NCBI GenBank assembly: GCA_027604005.1
Contig: JADGJT010000479.1
Span: 1 to 15,277, forward strand
Source: Dinochytrium kinnereticum
Lineage: Eukaryota; Chytridiomycota; Chytridiomycetes; Chytridiales; Chytridiaceae
DNA length: 15,277 nt
Direction of reading: 5' to 3'
Shown: one piece after another, positions 1-11,172 of the stretch
Numbering within the stretch: position 1 is the first letter of the stretch
Layout of the letters: the number at the start of each line of letters is the position of its first letter
Notes under the pieces: model-generated
The model's database searches: none
Told to the model about the DNA's origin: nothing
Seen by the model: the letters and a program-made list of their open reading frames with translations, nothing else
Program-made: the position numbers and the translations under genes

Positions 1-797
1 GAAATCTGTTTTATTTATTTTTTTTATTATTTGTAGTTGTTTTTGAGTGTTGCTTGGAGGTGCTTTTTTAATGAGGTTGATGTTGTTTTATTTTTATCAC
101 ATCTTTCTCAATCTCTTTGGTGTGGTTTCTGTCATGTAGGTGGTCTGGCTTCCACCCCCCCCTTCCCTTCCACATCTTTTCTTTGTTTGTTGTAAACACC
201 CGTATCCTCGTCTTGTACTTTTCTCTCTCTTCTCTTTCTTATTACGCAAAGAAATGGGAAGAGTGATATTCTCCTTGCTGATTTGCTTTGCTCTGTTTTA
301 GTTTAGATTTGTTTTCACTGTATTTATGTATCCCTTGCTGACATTGTTATCCTTTTGACGGGGGTTTCCGTAAGATTCCCTGTGTTTTATCTCCCCGCTC
401 ATCCTTTGATTCGTCTTTGTGTTTTTTGTTGTTTGACTGGTGGGTGGTTCGAACTTGAATTGTTTTTTTTTCTTCTTTCGTTGCACTGGTCCGGAATAAA
501 CAGAAGCTGCACCTCGCTGCTGTTAACACATTTCACTGCTGAAGGAGGCACGTATGCAGTCGGGGAGGGGGGTTTGGTTTGGACCTCACTCGTGTGCTGA
601 CCTTGACCTGGTATCAGTTGGCTGTGGTGAAGTCGTTCCGATGACAAACTCGGAGGGCGTTTTGGCATTATTTGCTCCGTCGCCCACCCGAGGACTCATC
701 AGGGGCGTCAACCATCGGCGGATTCCATCCTGAACAACAGACGGCCAACGAAACTTGTCCAGGCAGAATTCAACACTCGCTCGACCCTGAAACAACC
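1..797. other. T-rich non-coding leader upstream of the ketopantoate reductase gene
   Basis: No convincing gene is visible. The + strand is strongly T-rich, with long T runs, a C run near 155-162 and pyrimidine tracts near 220-240. Open frames on either strand are short and low-complexity. It probably holds the promoter and 5' leader of the gene starting at 798. A short upstream ORF (ATG at 641, stop at 731-733, 30 codons) lies out of frame ahead of the main ATG and would be in the leader if transcription starts far enough upstream. The left part could also be the 3' end of a gene outside the window. Confidence 0.5.
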
Positions 798-2309
798 ATG
801 CGTCAGGACCGACCCGCAGATCCGATCCCCGTTGATCACCAACGACTCCCAGCACCATCCGTCGCCGTCTTTGGCGCTGGCCTCATCGGAAGTTACCTTG
901 GTCTCTCGCTTGCTCTCAGCAACAGCTCCGATGAAACGGTTGACCAGAGCGCCAACCCTCTTGTTCACCTTGTTGGGAGGCAGAGGCTTGTTGAGAAGGT
1001 TGAACGACTTTACGTTGACATGGATGCGGGGGGGCCGGGATTCGGGTTGACGTTTCGAAAGAGCATCTCGGAGGTTGAACCTGTCTCGGCTAGGATTCCG
1101 AGGAGGTCGATTGGATGCCATGGGTCTTTGGAGTCGCTTGTTGAGGCCATGCCGGAACGGGGGCCTGATTTTCTTGTCATTGCGTTGAAGAGGTTTGATA
1201 ATGCGGCTGCCGTTGATGCTTTGAGGAGGATGGGATTCTCGGTGGAGGGGAGGAGGCAGAAGTGGTGCCCTAGGGGTTCTGGAGAGTGGTATTGGAGGGA
1301 AACCACCATTGTAATGTATCAGAATGGCGCGGGAGCAGCGGCAGAGTTGAGGAGGAAGTTGGGGGACGGCGATAAGGAGGGGATTTTGAGAGCTGATTCA
1401 AAGGTTGGTGATGGGGAAGGGAAGGTGGAGGAGTTGGACGTTTTGGATGGGATGTGGTTTTTTAACGTTGTTGAGAAGGAGGAGGGGTGGTTTCATCAGG
1501 GGAGTGTTGGGGCGGTTTGTTTGCCTGACTGTGAGAAGGCGAGGTGGTTGAGGGATGCCATGAGGCGTGCTTGGATTGATTGCCGGTTGATGGATGATAT
1601 GGAGTCTATGGTTTATGGTCCGCATCCCTTCCCGTCTTGTTTGATTTTGATTGTCCGTGGCTCTGACTTTTTTTTTGTTACCTGTCTTCACGAACCACCA
1701 CCACGCTCTTGCACATACCTTGAACAGGCAAGGTCCTGATAAACCTTAACAATGGCATTTCGGCCTTGTCAGGCCTGCCGCTGAAGCAGGAGATGTATCA
1801 GTATGAGTACCGTGAAGTACTGGCCAGGTCTCAGTTTGAGACTCTGGACGTTTACAACGCCACTGGCATCAATCCTGTCAGCTCAACCACGGTTCCCGCC
1901 AGACTTCTTCCCAACTTTTTACTCCTTCCCGACTGTGTTTACCAGTCGGTCGCTGACCGCGTTTTCGCCGTCAATGAGAAAGGTGAATGAGCCACGGTTT
2001 TTGTTTTTTGTTTTGTTTTGTTTTTTGTTGTTGTTTTTTGCTGTTGATTGTCTTCCTTTTAAGAGGTGTTGTTTCATTGGTCTAACACCGTTTTGCTTGA
2101 ATGAAGCCACGAGCTCCATGTATGAGGATATTAAGGCTGGGAGGAAGACGGAGATTGACTTTTTCCAGGGCGAGGTGTCGAGGCTTGGAAGGATTCATGG
2201 CATCCCCACCCCAATCTGTGATCGCGTCACGGAGATTGTCAAGACGGTGGAAGGGATGGCTGCTGGTATTGTGCCGCATTCTGGGAAGGAGATGATGGGT
2301 GAGAGATGA
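798..2309 (+). CDS. 2-dehydropantoate 2-reductase (ketopantoate reductase, ApbA/PanE family)
   Basis: Exons 798-1617, 1728-1982 and 2107-2309 give 425 aa. The enzyme would reduce 2-dehydropantoate to pantoate with NADPH, a step towards pantothenate and CoA. The N-terminal Rossmann motif is seen as VAVFGAGLIGSYLG (GxGxxG at residues 26-31). A central segment reads QNGAGAAAELRRKLG. The C-terminal domain starts GKVLINLNNGISALSGLPL, where K275 matches the family's catalytic lysine, and contains TEIDFFQGEVSRLGRIHGIP, where E374 matches the conserved acidic residue. Splicing at 1618 (GTCCGC) and 1727 (CAG) rebuilds the GK motif; splicing at 1983 and 2106 joins VNEK to ATSSMYED. Intron 2 has a CTAAC branch site at 2082-2086. 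The frame is open upstream to a TTG at 672, but 798 is the first in-frame ATG and has A at -3. It is somewhat longer than typical bacterial members. Family assignment is firm; true substrate is inferred. Confidence 0.9.
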
Positions 2310-2683
2310 TGGGATTGCTATTCTTCATTTTGGGGCGGGGGACTTTGTTTTCGGTTTGGGTTTGGGTTTGGGAGGTTGTGACGTCCTTCCCTAGCTTTTT
2401 TTTTTTTTTGTGTTTTGGGACGCTTCCTTGTGTGGGCATTCGACGTTCGGTATAGTCATTATTACTGTAAAAGAATGCCGTGACCTTGGATATTCTGTTT
2501 CTTTTTTATTTGATCTTGTTTTTCGGACGGGCATCGGTCTCAATGCGTAGCGAGAAGCGTTCGCTCCTTCAGACCTTACCTTTCAGTGTGGGCATGGCAC
2601 AATGTCCACTTCAAGTCCGAAACAAAAATATTTTTTAGTGCTTTTTGAAGGGGATTCATCAAACCTCCACACACAACGCACAG
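2310..2683. other. Intergenic region between ketopantoate reductase and MGM101
   Basis: No gene is seen. It contains a short GGTTTGGGTTTGGGTTTGGG run around 2351-2371, a T run at 2397-2410, and small upstream ORFs at 2595 and 2602 in front of the MGM101 ATG. It presumably holds the 3' UTR of the upstream gene and the MGM101 promoter. No AATAAA signal was spotted. Confidence 0.5.
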
Positions 2684-3804
2684 ATGTTCGCAGCAAGGGC
2701 CCAACCCCGTCTCTGGCGCATGGGTGCTCGCAGATGCCCTTCCATCCAGCCATGCATGCCAGCCACGATGCTCCGAATCAGCTTACCGTCATTCACCGCC
2801 ACCCAATCCTACGCGACCTCCTCACCCACCCCTTCGACCACAACCGCTCTCAATGGTGTCGCAGCCCCTTCTCCTGTCCCGATTCGATCCAAGGACCCCG
2901 GTTTCGCCTCCTCTGGGAAGTTTGAAAATGAGATGACGACTGCTGGGGCGGCTGGGGTTGAGAGTGCTCAGCCTGTGGCATCTGGTGCTGCGCCGCCAGC
3001 GGGTGGAGGAAGGGATGGGACGACCCCTTTGTCGGCGGAGGATTTGAGCGTGAGCTATAAAGGTGCATCGCAGGAACCGTTTCCAAAGCATATTGTGGAT
3101 GTGCTTTTGGGTGAGATTCCTGATAAGGATATTGAGATCAAACCTGGTTAGTTTTTGTTGTCTTGCTTTTTCTTCCCCCTTCTTCCCCCCCCCCACGGTT
3201 GCTGGTTTGGATTGATGCCTCTCGCAATGATAGAACTCAAGAATCTTCTTGTTCATGGTACCTAACCCCCTTCGCTGTCACAGATGGCATGATTTATCTT
3301 CCAGAGATCAAATACCGCCGCATTCTCAATCGCGCCTTTGGTCCGGGTGGTTGGGGTCTCGTACCCCGCGGGCCTCACACGATCGGCAACCGCACCATTT
3401 CCCGTGAATACGCCCTCTTCTGCCTCGGCCGCTTTGTCTCTCAGGCCCGTGGAGAGCAGGATTATTTTTCTGAGGATGGCCTACCAACCGCCACAGAGGG
3501 ATGCAAATCAAATGCTCTGATGAGATGCTGCAAGGATTTGGGAATTGCGAGTGAGCTTTGGGATCCGGCATTCATTCGGGAGTTTAAGCAGAGAGCTTGC
3601 GTGAATGTTTGGGCTGTTTCTGGATCCTCTGGTGCTCGAAAATCGATCTGGAGGAGGGCGGATCGGACGCTTGAGGGGGCTTTTAGGGAGGAGGGGATTG
3701 TGGGTGGTGCTGGAGGCGCGGGTGCTGCGAATGGTGGAGGGTCCAAGGCCCCTGCTGGCTCTCGAGCGGCACCGGCTTTTAGCGCTCTTCGTCGACAATT
3801 GTGA
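2684..3804 (+). CDS. MGM101: Mitochondrial genome maintenance protein Mgm101
   Basis: Exons 2684-3146 and 3284-3804 give 327 aa. Mgm101 is a Rad52-related single-strand DNA annealing protein of mitochondrial nucleoids, needed to repair and keep mtDNA. The conserved core is visible from about residue 155: [76 protein letters not shown] and [13 protein letters not shown]. The first ~50 residues are rich in Arg, Ser and Ala and poor in acidic residues ([17 protein letters not shown]...), as expected of a mitochondrial presequence. Residues ~50-130 are low complexity. The intron (3147-3283) has a CTAAC branch site at 3262-3266 and joins IKP to DGMIY. The C-terminus carries a Gly/Ala/Ser-rich extension of about 45 residues after the [10 protein letters not shown] segment, so the protein is longer than the 269-aa yeast form. 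The start is the first in-frame ATG. Confidence 0.95.
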
Positions 3805-4270
3805 TGATTTTACTCTAGTCCTTTTTTTTCTCTTTGCCGTTCTTGTATGCTGATATCTGTGCAATAAGTCACTCGTTTGTAGTTAAGCTTTCGGCACAGT
3901 TGCAGTTATCCCCATTACCCGCCGAATCCTTTTTTTTTCCTTCTTCTTCTTTGTCTCTCTACTCTAAGACATTGCATATTGCTTCGAGTTTTTACTGTTT
4001 GTTTTGAAGGCATTGCTTGTCCCTTTTCCAGCACTGAAGAATGCAACTGATCCAATGCGTCGCCGTCGTCTCCAGCGACGCCGTCATTACAAATCGTTTG
4101 TTTTTTTCTTCTGAATTGTCGATCGGAAGTTCGAGCATCTTTTTGAAGTTCCGGCCATTTCTCTTCGAATCACCCATGCAGCCCTAATACAAGGCATCTC
4201 TTTACCTCCAACGGCCGTCCTTTTGTCCTTCACCTCATTCCCCTTGGTCCTTGACTCTCGCTGAGCAGAT
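3805..4270. other. Intergenic region between MGM101 and the AEC transporter
   Basis: No gene is seen. The sequence is pyrimidine-rich on the + strand with T runs near 3822-3830 and 3931-3938. It would hold the MGM101 3' UTR and the promoter of the transporter at 4271. A small GC-rich inverted repeat (GCGTCGC ... GCGACGC, around 4057-4081) is visible; its meaning is unknown. Confidence 0.5.
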
Positions 4271-6540
4271 ATGGTCGCTGTTACCGGTCAGATTGTGTGG
4301 GCGTCGACCCGGCCGATCCTGAAGCTGATGTTCATCATGGGTGAGTTGAGCCATCCTCTTGGTGGATGGTGTTTTTGTGTCGTTACCCTTTCTTATGCGG
4401 AGTTGGCAGCAATTGGGGTTATCATGGCGAAGCGGCGGACGCTTACACCTGAGGGGTCTAAGATGATTGCGACGGTGAGCCCATCCCCTTCCCTTCTACT
4501 CTCTTATCGCAATGCCGATACCCAACTTCGCCTCTAGTTAGATCTCTTTTGTAACTATCCTTTCTTCAGGTCCTCATTTGGGTGCTCTATCCTTGCCTGT
4601 TATTCACCAAGATCATTGTGGGCCTTGACCGTGAGAACTTGGTTCAGTTTGGTATCATGAGCATTGCATCTGTTGTCATGCTCGGCTCGGGATGCCTCAT
4701 TGGATACATTGTTTTGAGGCTCACAAATCCGCCGATTGGGTTTCGGTATGGGACAATGCGTAGGTTTTTCTTTCCGTCATGTTCATGCGCTTATGGGATT
4801 TTGACCTTTTCCGGCTTTTGATGTTGTTGCTGCAGTTGCCGTTGCTATGGGAAATCATGGGGATTTGCCTATTGCGAGTGAGTTTTACCTTTCTTTCTTG
4901 GGCTTCTGCAGAGGATTCAGACGGACTTATTTTTTTAACTTTTGTTCTTCAGTTGTCTTGACCTTATGTGATCTGCCACCATTCAATCCCGGAGATGCCA
5001 CCAGAGGCGTTGCGTAAGTTCCATAAACAGCCAACTCCATCAAACCTTCATCTGTCTAATACCCCGCATCAGTTACATCTCGGGCTTTCTCTGCCTTACC
5101 AACCTCTTCTTCTTCTCCATCGGATACAAATTATTTGGTCAAGACTTCAAAGACAAGGCCCTCCTCTTCCCTGAACCCGAACCCTCAAATCCATCAAGAG
5201 CAGCCCCCGCACCACTTTCCGATTCTCCGCTTACACCCGCATCAACCATCGTAAATGATGGCAGTATCGCACCAGCTGCTATGGCCGTAAACCGCGCTAC
5301 ATCCTCCACAGGCAGCCTCGTTAAGGTCGAGCCGTCGTGTATGCAGGAGTCGGCTGATGATTTGAAGCTCGGTAAAGTTGACGATGCACCATCATCTGCT
5401 TCTACCATTGAAAAGGGGAAAGAGAAGGAGGTGATTGAAAAGCCTTCGTTGACTGTGCTAACGGTGGAGGGGTACCAGCATGAGTCGCCTGGTATTGTCC
5501 TTGTGGATTCTGAGAAACCGGTGAAGTCGGGGTTGACTTTGTTTGGGAGGTATTTTCCCTTGCCATGGCTCGCAAGAAAGAGCGGGAAACCATTTTTCTC
5601 CGAAAATACCTGGTTCTGGATCAAATCGTTAGGGAATCTGGCGAATATTGCGGTAGGTCGATGCATTTCCCGTTACTCTTTTGCTGCTGCTTGAGAAATG
5701 CCTGTATTCTGTTTATCACGATTCTTTCTTCTGGTCTGCTTCTCTAAACCTATCAAATAGACCGTTGTCGGCCTCACCGTCTCCGTTATCCCAGCCCTAA
5801 AATCCCTCTTCCTCTATCCGAAAGGCTCAATCCGCCCTGTCCCGGGATCTTCTGAACCCCCCTTCCTCTTCCTCTTTGAGATATTTGATTTTCTTGGCAC
5901 CGCTGCTATCCCGTTTGGGCTTTTAAATCTCGGCGCTGCGTTGGGTCGATTGAACGTCAAATCGCTGTTGCCTGTCAGGATCTCACTTGCCATCGCCTTT
6001 TCACGACTTGTGTTCTTTCCGGTGTTTGGGGTGTTGGTTGTTGTTGGGTTGACGCAGGTGGGGGTTTTGGATCGGGAGGATCGGATCTTGCGGTTTATCT
6101 TGATGGTAGGGGTTTTTTTTTTTATTTATTTCTTGTGGTGCTTTTTCTTTCCCTCTTCCCCATTTTTTTTTCTTTTTTTTCCTACTCTGAAAGTCGTGAC
6201 TGCATCTGACGGTGATTCTTCCCCTTGTTCTTGCCTGTCCCCGTAATTTATGCTTACTTTGTCTCAATCTTGGCCCTGATAGATCGAAGCCTGTGTCCCA
6301 ACCGCGTCTTCCACAGTTTTTCTAACACAGATGTGGCACCCTCGAGGCGAGGCGGACAACATTGCCAGCGTCGTCCTTGTTCAATGTGAGAGACGATCCT
6401 TTTTTCTGTGGCATTTTCCTTTAAAGGTCTAACCATCATAATTCTCTGAACCTTTTTTTTGCCCTGCCTCTCTTTTAGACTGCATGGCGGCGTTCACTAT
6501 GATTCTTTGCCTTACCGTTATCTTGACGCTTGTGTCATGA
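4271..6540 (+). CDS. Auxin efflux carrier (AEC) family membrane transporter, fungal Ecm3-like
   Basis: Nine exons give 505 aa: 4271-4340, 4410-4474, 4570-4759, 4836-4877, 4953-5013, 5073-5652, 5761-6105, 6283-6385, 6479-6540. All junctions are GT..AG and in frame; the introns are 59-177 nt. The product has the AEC layout: about five N-terminal membrane segments (residues ~8-164), a long hydrophilic loop (~165-320, Ser/Pro/Glu/Lys-rich), then about five C-terminal segments (~323-505). The family signature in the first half reads AVAMGNHGDLPIAIVLTL. The second half contains SLGNLANIATVVGLTVS, EACVPTASSTVFLTQMW and ASVVLVQYCMAAFTMI, matching the discontinuous-helix regions of the family. Plant relatives (PIN/PILS) export auxin; the substrate of the yeast relatives is not settled, so only secondary membrane transport is claimed. 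A polyadenylation signal lies about 100 nt past the stop. The last intron has a CTAAC branch site near 6429-6433. Confidence 0.93.
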
Positions 6541-7309
6541 TCTGAGAAGTTTAGATACTTGCAGAAACATCTTATATATTTTTCCTCCATCCCTGGATAC
6601 CTCATCTGAATCGCCTCTTCTATTTTTATTTTGAAATAATAAAGTAATAATGCATGAGTTTTTTTGACATTTTTGACATTTGTCGAAATGGAGACGTAGA
6701 GACAGGCAGACAGACAAAGCACATGTTTTAGCATTTATCGGTGGTTTTTATCGAGTCATTTGGCGATAGTTGGTCCTTCCGTGTTTCTCTTTTTTTGTTT
6801 AGACCACTCTCATTATCAAAGAGAACCTTCAGTAATGCAGGATAGAAGGTGTTCAGGATCAGAGTTCGTTGGATCCTTGTCCTTCGACATTAATTTGGAA
6901 GGTGCTCTGTAGTTCATGCATGTAATCACTAAGCTCTTAACATCAAATCTAAATTTTGTGTTTAATTACGACGTGAGTTGGAGCATACTAAATACGAAAC
7001 ATAAGGGAGCAAGGATTCATTATCATCAAGCATTAAGTATGATGAGAATAACGGTTTCCAAGATGAGCATCACAATAAGGATAGAAATAATGAGATAAAA
7101 CTGGGAAAGGAAGACTGAAGAATGAAAAAGAATTACAACAGCTTCAACATCGCCAGCGAGGTTTTTGACCAGAAATGAACCATACAGAAGGAAAAGGTTG
7201 AAACAGAAACCAGCAAAAAGCAATATCCTACGAAAAAATTGAAAAGATCTATAACCGGGAAACGTCCCCAACAAAAAAGCACGAGAAAAGCCGCAGACTG
7301 CACAGATCA
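6541..7309. other. Convergent intergenic gap, two 3' ends
   Basis: The gap lies between the stop codons of the + strand transporter and the minus-strand TRP-like gene. It is AT-rich and no gene is supported; the open frames inside are short and look random. A direct repeat TTTTTGACA/TTTTTGACA sits near 6660-6678. No tRNA fold was recognised by eye. Confidence 0.5.
6638..6643 (+). terminator. Polyadenylation signal AATAAA of the AEC transporter gene
   Basis: A canonical AATAAA hexamer starts 98 nt after the transporter stop codon, in an AT-rich stretch. Position and orientation fit a 3' end processing signal, but a hexamer alone is weak evidence. Confidence 0.5.
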
Positions 7310-10300
7310 TCACTTTATCGCCCGCAAATTCGTCACTCCCATACCAGCACCCTCCTTCTCCCCCTTTCCGTCCGGCAGGTCCTCTTCAGCCTCATCGTTT
7401 GCTGTCTTCTTCTTGAACGAGTTGAAGAACGTGACTCTTCTTGTACCTGATGACCTGTCCCCTGTTGAAGAGACTGCCGAGGCGGCACGACGGGAAAGGT
7501 AGAATTGCTTTGCCCACAGGTAGGCTCGGCGAAGCATTAGCACTAGGAGAGAGAGGAGGAGGAGGGTATGGACCAGGGCGCCAAAGTATGACATAACGCC
7601 CTGGATGTGTTCAATTTGTTTGGGTTAGTTTGATGACTTGATCAGAGCACGAAAAGAAAGATGAATCAAAACAGATAGTCACCTTAAAAGTGCCTACGGA
7701 TGAACCCGTATCATTGGCTCTAACAGAATCAATTTGCCGACTATCACTCTCACTTAACACCTTCTTATACTCTGGCGCTCCAAAGCAACAAACAGCCACC
7801 AATGCAAAAAATCTCGCCAGACAAACAGCCCACTGCACTCTTCCGCTAAACCGATCTTCATACGGATCACCCTTGTACAGGATCACCATCAAAGCAACCT
7901 CAATAATCACCAGCAAGATCGGTTGAAACAAAGCCGCAAGCCACTGCGACGTCCCAAGAGTGTCCACGAGCCTTCTCGGAGAATTCTTGGGATAAAGTCC
8001 AACGACCAACCCTTGCAATGCAAAATACCCAATCTGAACTGCGCAGAACCACACTCGGTCTCTACGGTAATGGTCGTAGAGTGGGCCTAGGGTTTCGAGG
8101 TACTTGGGGTTGGTGTAGAGGGCGTCTCGTGGTTTTGTCGTCAGGACTTGGAGGATCAGAAGAGTCGGAAGGGTGAGGCAGAGGAGGATAAGGGTAATGG
8201 AGGAAACGAGCGTTATAGAAATTGGAGCTGCAGAGCTGTAGGCAAAGTGGGAGAGCCAGTACCCTGAGGCTACAGTAAGAGGGTATTGAAGAATCATCCA
8301 GGTGCGCACGAGGTTAGCTAAAACAGATTTAAAAAGGTGCGGTTAGTTGTTTTTTTTAATATCTTTGAATAAAGATAAGGGAGTAGAAACTGGAGGGCAT
8401 TTAAAGCAAAGAAATCAGGGCAAAAAATAAGTGTTGTGCTAAACATACCAACACAAAACCTCATCAAAACCGCCAGCCTTCTCTCCCTGATCTTTTTCAT
8501 CTTCCTTGAACTGACTTTCCTCCCCAACGAACCCTTCGAATCCCCGTCAACCTCCTTCGTCCCCTTAACCTCTCCCCAAACCCAAAGCCCACCAGCAACA
8601 ACCCCCGAAACAGTCATTGAAATTCCAAAAGTCAATAACATCATTAAAAGCATCATCGGGAAAAAGATAGCTGGTTGCAGACCGGATTGAATGACGAATG
8701 ATGTAAGGCCTACGTCGTCGGGGGTTACGAGGGAGCCGAGAGAACCAGATGGCGGAGGGGAGGTCGTGTTGTAGGTAGGGGCAACAGAGGCCCAGGCGCT
8801 TGAGGCGAGCTCTATGAAGCTGATGCGGACGCCACCGTTGGCAAAGTTGAAGATGCTGTATTGTTTTGTTATGTTTTGGTTTTGGTTTTTCATAGATTTT
8901 CCGAGAATTAGAAATTGATAATTTAATAGGAAAAAGCATCAAGCGATGATAACGCATAAATATCATACCGCGTAAACGTCGCAAATATTGAAGGATAATC
9001 CAACTGTAACTGTCCAGTCAAGGTTATAAACTGAAAATAATGTATGATATCAAGCAACCATGGCGCAGACATCACCCCGCCTGAACCAGAAGGAGCAGGC
9101 CCAACCGTGACCGTCGTCGTCGTCGTCTCTCCTCCTGCCGCAGCTGCCGTATTGATCTCACCAGGAGCAACAGCCGGAGCGCTCAAAGTCGATGGGCCTG
9201 TCACTACGATCGACGGGTTCGCAGTCACGTCTCCCGGTATGTCGGTGGTTCCGTCTGGGACTGTCAAGGTCGATGGACCAGATAAGTTGGGAGCGCTAGG
9301 GGTTGAAAAGGTTGATGGAGCGGAGACATTTGGACCTGCTGGAGATGTGAAAGTTGAGGGTCCGTTGATGACACTTGGGCCGTTTGGTGAGGAAAAGGTT
9401 GATGGACCGTTGATAACTGCTGGGTTATTTGGAGTGGCAAAGGTTGACGGACCCGAGACGGTCGGTGCGCCTGGGGACGAGAAAGTAGACGGACCGGAGG
9501 TACCAGGGGGACCTTGGGGATTTGAAAAGGTTGATGGTCCACTTGGAGCTGACCCTGGGGAAGGGTTGTGGAAAGTAGAGGGACCAGAAGTGCCTGGTGG
9601 ATCCATAACGGCTGGTTGAGAGGTGCTGAAACTGGATGGCCCAGATACTCCGGCCGGGTCAGCGACCGCTGGTTGTGGCGCTGAGAATGTTGATGGATTA
9701 GATGGAACAGATGGGACATCAGCAGCCCCAGTAGCTCCATCCGCTCCATTCAATCCGTTCACGGGGGGCACCGAGGACGTAGACGCACCAGCTGGAGTAG
9801 GGTCACTTGCAACAGGAACCGAGCTTGGAGATGTTCCTGTTGACGCTCCGTGGGGTGGGTTTGGCGTAAGAGAGTCTCCACCTGTTGGTTCGGAAACGTT
9901 AAGACTCATAGGATCGTTGACGGTGGAGGGGCCGCTTGTTCCGCCGCTTACGGAGACGGTGGAGACCGGACGGTCAAGCGCTTTGGAGACATTTTGGACG
10001 TCTTGAAGGCTTTGAGCAAGAGCTGTTTTATTATTGGGTTGGAAGTTTTACATTGATTAAGTGCGTCCATAGCAAACATGAGTGAAACAAGTACTTACTG
10101 AGGATTAAGCTAATAATTCCTAACAGTGCGGAAAGAACTAGAAGAAAGAATGTCACTGCACTGGAGTGAAAAAATAAGAATGGCATAAGTTTAAAGTATA
10201 TATATATATAAAAAAAGAGAACAGAAGGACAAAAAAGTGGAAGAAAAAAGGACAACAACGCCCTTATCAAAACTCTGACCGACCTGATAATAACAGTATA

Positions 10301-11139
10301 ATTATTATAATCGAAATCGAACCGAATATTAAAGCATCCCAACACGTCCTTCCCGTTCCTCACAAGAATCTTAATCTGCACTTCAACTCCGGGAGGCGGC
10401 ACAACCGATACTGATACATTCTTGTTCACCTGGAACACTGAAGCCGGTTTGATCTGTTTTCCGAGAAACCCAAATGGTGAAATGGATTAGCAGAGGGCTT
10501 TTTTGGCAGAAAGAACAAATGGTTTGGTTTCTAACTTACGGGACATGAAGTCATTGAGCAAAAGTCAACGACTTCTAAGCTGAAGAGCCTGCCAATAATG
10601 AGGCCGGTTACCTCGGCTGTTGTGCGAGTTAGAAATGAGTTGAAATATACTTAGCATAATAAATATAATACAAATTGATATTCTCGTAGAGCTCGCTTCG
10701 CTCGCCTTAATTTTTAAGCAACATTACGAGCATTGATAAATATGCTCGCTTGTTTGCCTGAGTATCTCTCTCTTTTCGCTTCACTGGTCGAACAGAGGCT
10801 TCATAAAACAACCCACCTCCACCCTGAATAATATCAATGCCAGTGGTAACCTTGACGATCAACAGCGGAAGCGAATGGAGGAAAAAGCGTCAGTAAGCAA
10901 CTGAAAAAGGTAACAATAAGGCCTGAGGGTCCTCTCACCGTTGCATTGATAGCTAGCGTTCCGACATACTGGGGATCAGCATTTCCTTCACTGTAAGTAA
11001 CAACTGAGTTGAGGATCTGCAGACTCGTCGAGCCCCCGCAGTTTTCGTAGGTTGAGGTGGAGACGGACAGAGCCAGCGAGTGCGATGGTTGGAGCAGCAG
11101 GATCAGCAACAGCGGCAGGAGAACCAATGGCTGACGCAT
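7310..11139 (-). CDS. ML-like/TRP-like membrane protein (fungal Pkd2/Flc-type) with a repeat linker
   Basis: Minus-strand exons 11139-10939, 10850-10817, 10616-10540, 10453-10284, 10160-10099, 10022-8969, 8855-8449, 8317-7683 and 7600-7310 give 976 aa. In order: signal peptide (residues 1-~23, [21 protein letters not shown]); Cys-containing extracellular ML-like domain (~24-160, with [18 protein letters not shown] and LGCFNIRF); a membrane helix (~162-181); a Pro/Ser/Thr/Gly linker (~220-490); then the fungal TRP-like channel region with the hallmark [20 protein letters not shown] (~507-526) and about seven membrane helices (~595-905). [19 protein letters not shown] also fits the family. Relatives sit in plasma, ER or vacuolar membranes and act in calcium response, FAD transport or cell-wall integrity; which role applies here is unknown. 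Exon 2 is the least certain: its acceptor (10851) is AAG, though a TACTGAC branch site precedes it, and its donor could be 5 nt earlier or later in a GTGG-rich run. Confidence 0.88.
9175..9699 (-). repeat. Degenerate tandem repeat coding for GPSTF-type units
   Basis: Inside exon 6 of the TRP-like gene, about eleven copies of the motif (G/A/N)PS(T/S)(F/L) recur. Five central copies form a regular 14-15 residue tandem (for example [43 protein letters not shown]). The units are rich in Pro, Ser, Thr and Gly and nearly free of charge, as in mucin-like O-glycosylated stalks. The DNA copies are diverged, so this is an old expansion rather than a fresh microsatellite. The reading frame is maintained throughout. 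Confidence 0.85.
10617..10816 (-). other. Unusually long intron of the TRP-like gene with inverted repeats
   Basis: At 200 nt this is the longest intron of the gene; the others are 76-131 nt. It contains CGAGCAT (10727-10733) facing ATGCTCG (10742-10748) and a GCTCGCTTCGCTCGC stretch (10691-10705), with GCTCGCTT repeated near 10744. Flanking exon sequence is AT/GC mixed, so the block stands out. It could be a small inserted element; no complete element is visible. Confidence 0.45.
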
Positions 11140-11172
11140 GATACGATAGCTGTGACTGATGGATAAAAGGAA

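Noticed and set aside
355..600. Open frame on the + strand in the leader region
   Set aside because: Translation is low-complexity (Phe/Leu runs from T tracts), with no recognisable domain; better read as non-coding.
1728..1738. Shared 11-mer GGCAAGGTCCT here (1728 region) and near 15253
   Set aside because: One copy lies in a conserved coding splice junction of ketopantoate reductase; flanks do not match, so it is taken as chance.
2520..2600. Possible tRNA-like or structured stretch between the first two genes
   Set aside because: No cloverleaf with acceptor, anticodon and T-arm pairing could be formed by eye.
6916..7098. Short + strand frame in the convergent gap
   Set aside because: AT-rich random-looking peptide with no motif; lies in a region expected to be two 3' UTRs.
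9044..9619. 191-codon + strand frame across the repeat region
   Set aside because: It is the antisense shadow of the GPSTF repeat in exon 6; the minus frame joins correctly to conserved exons on both sides.
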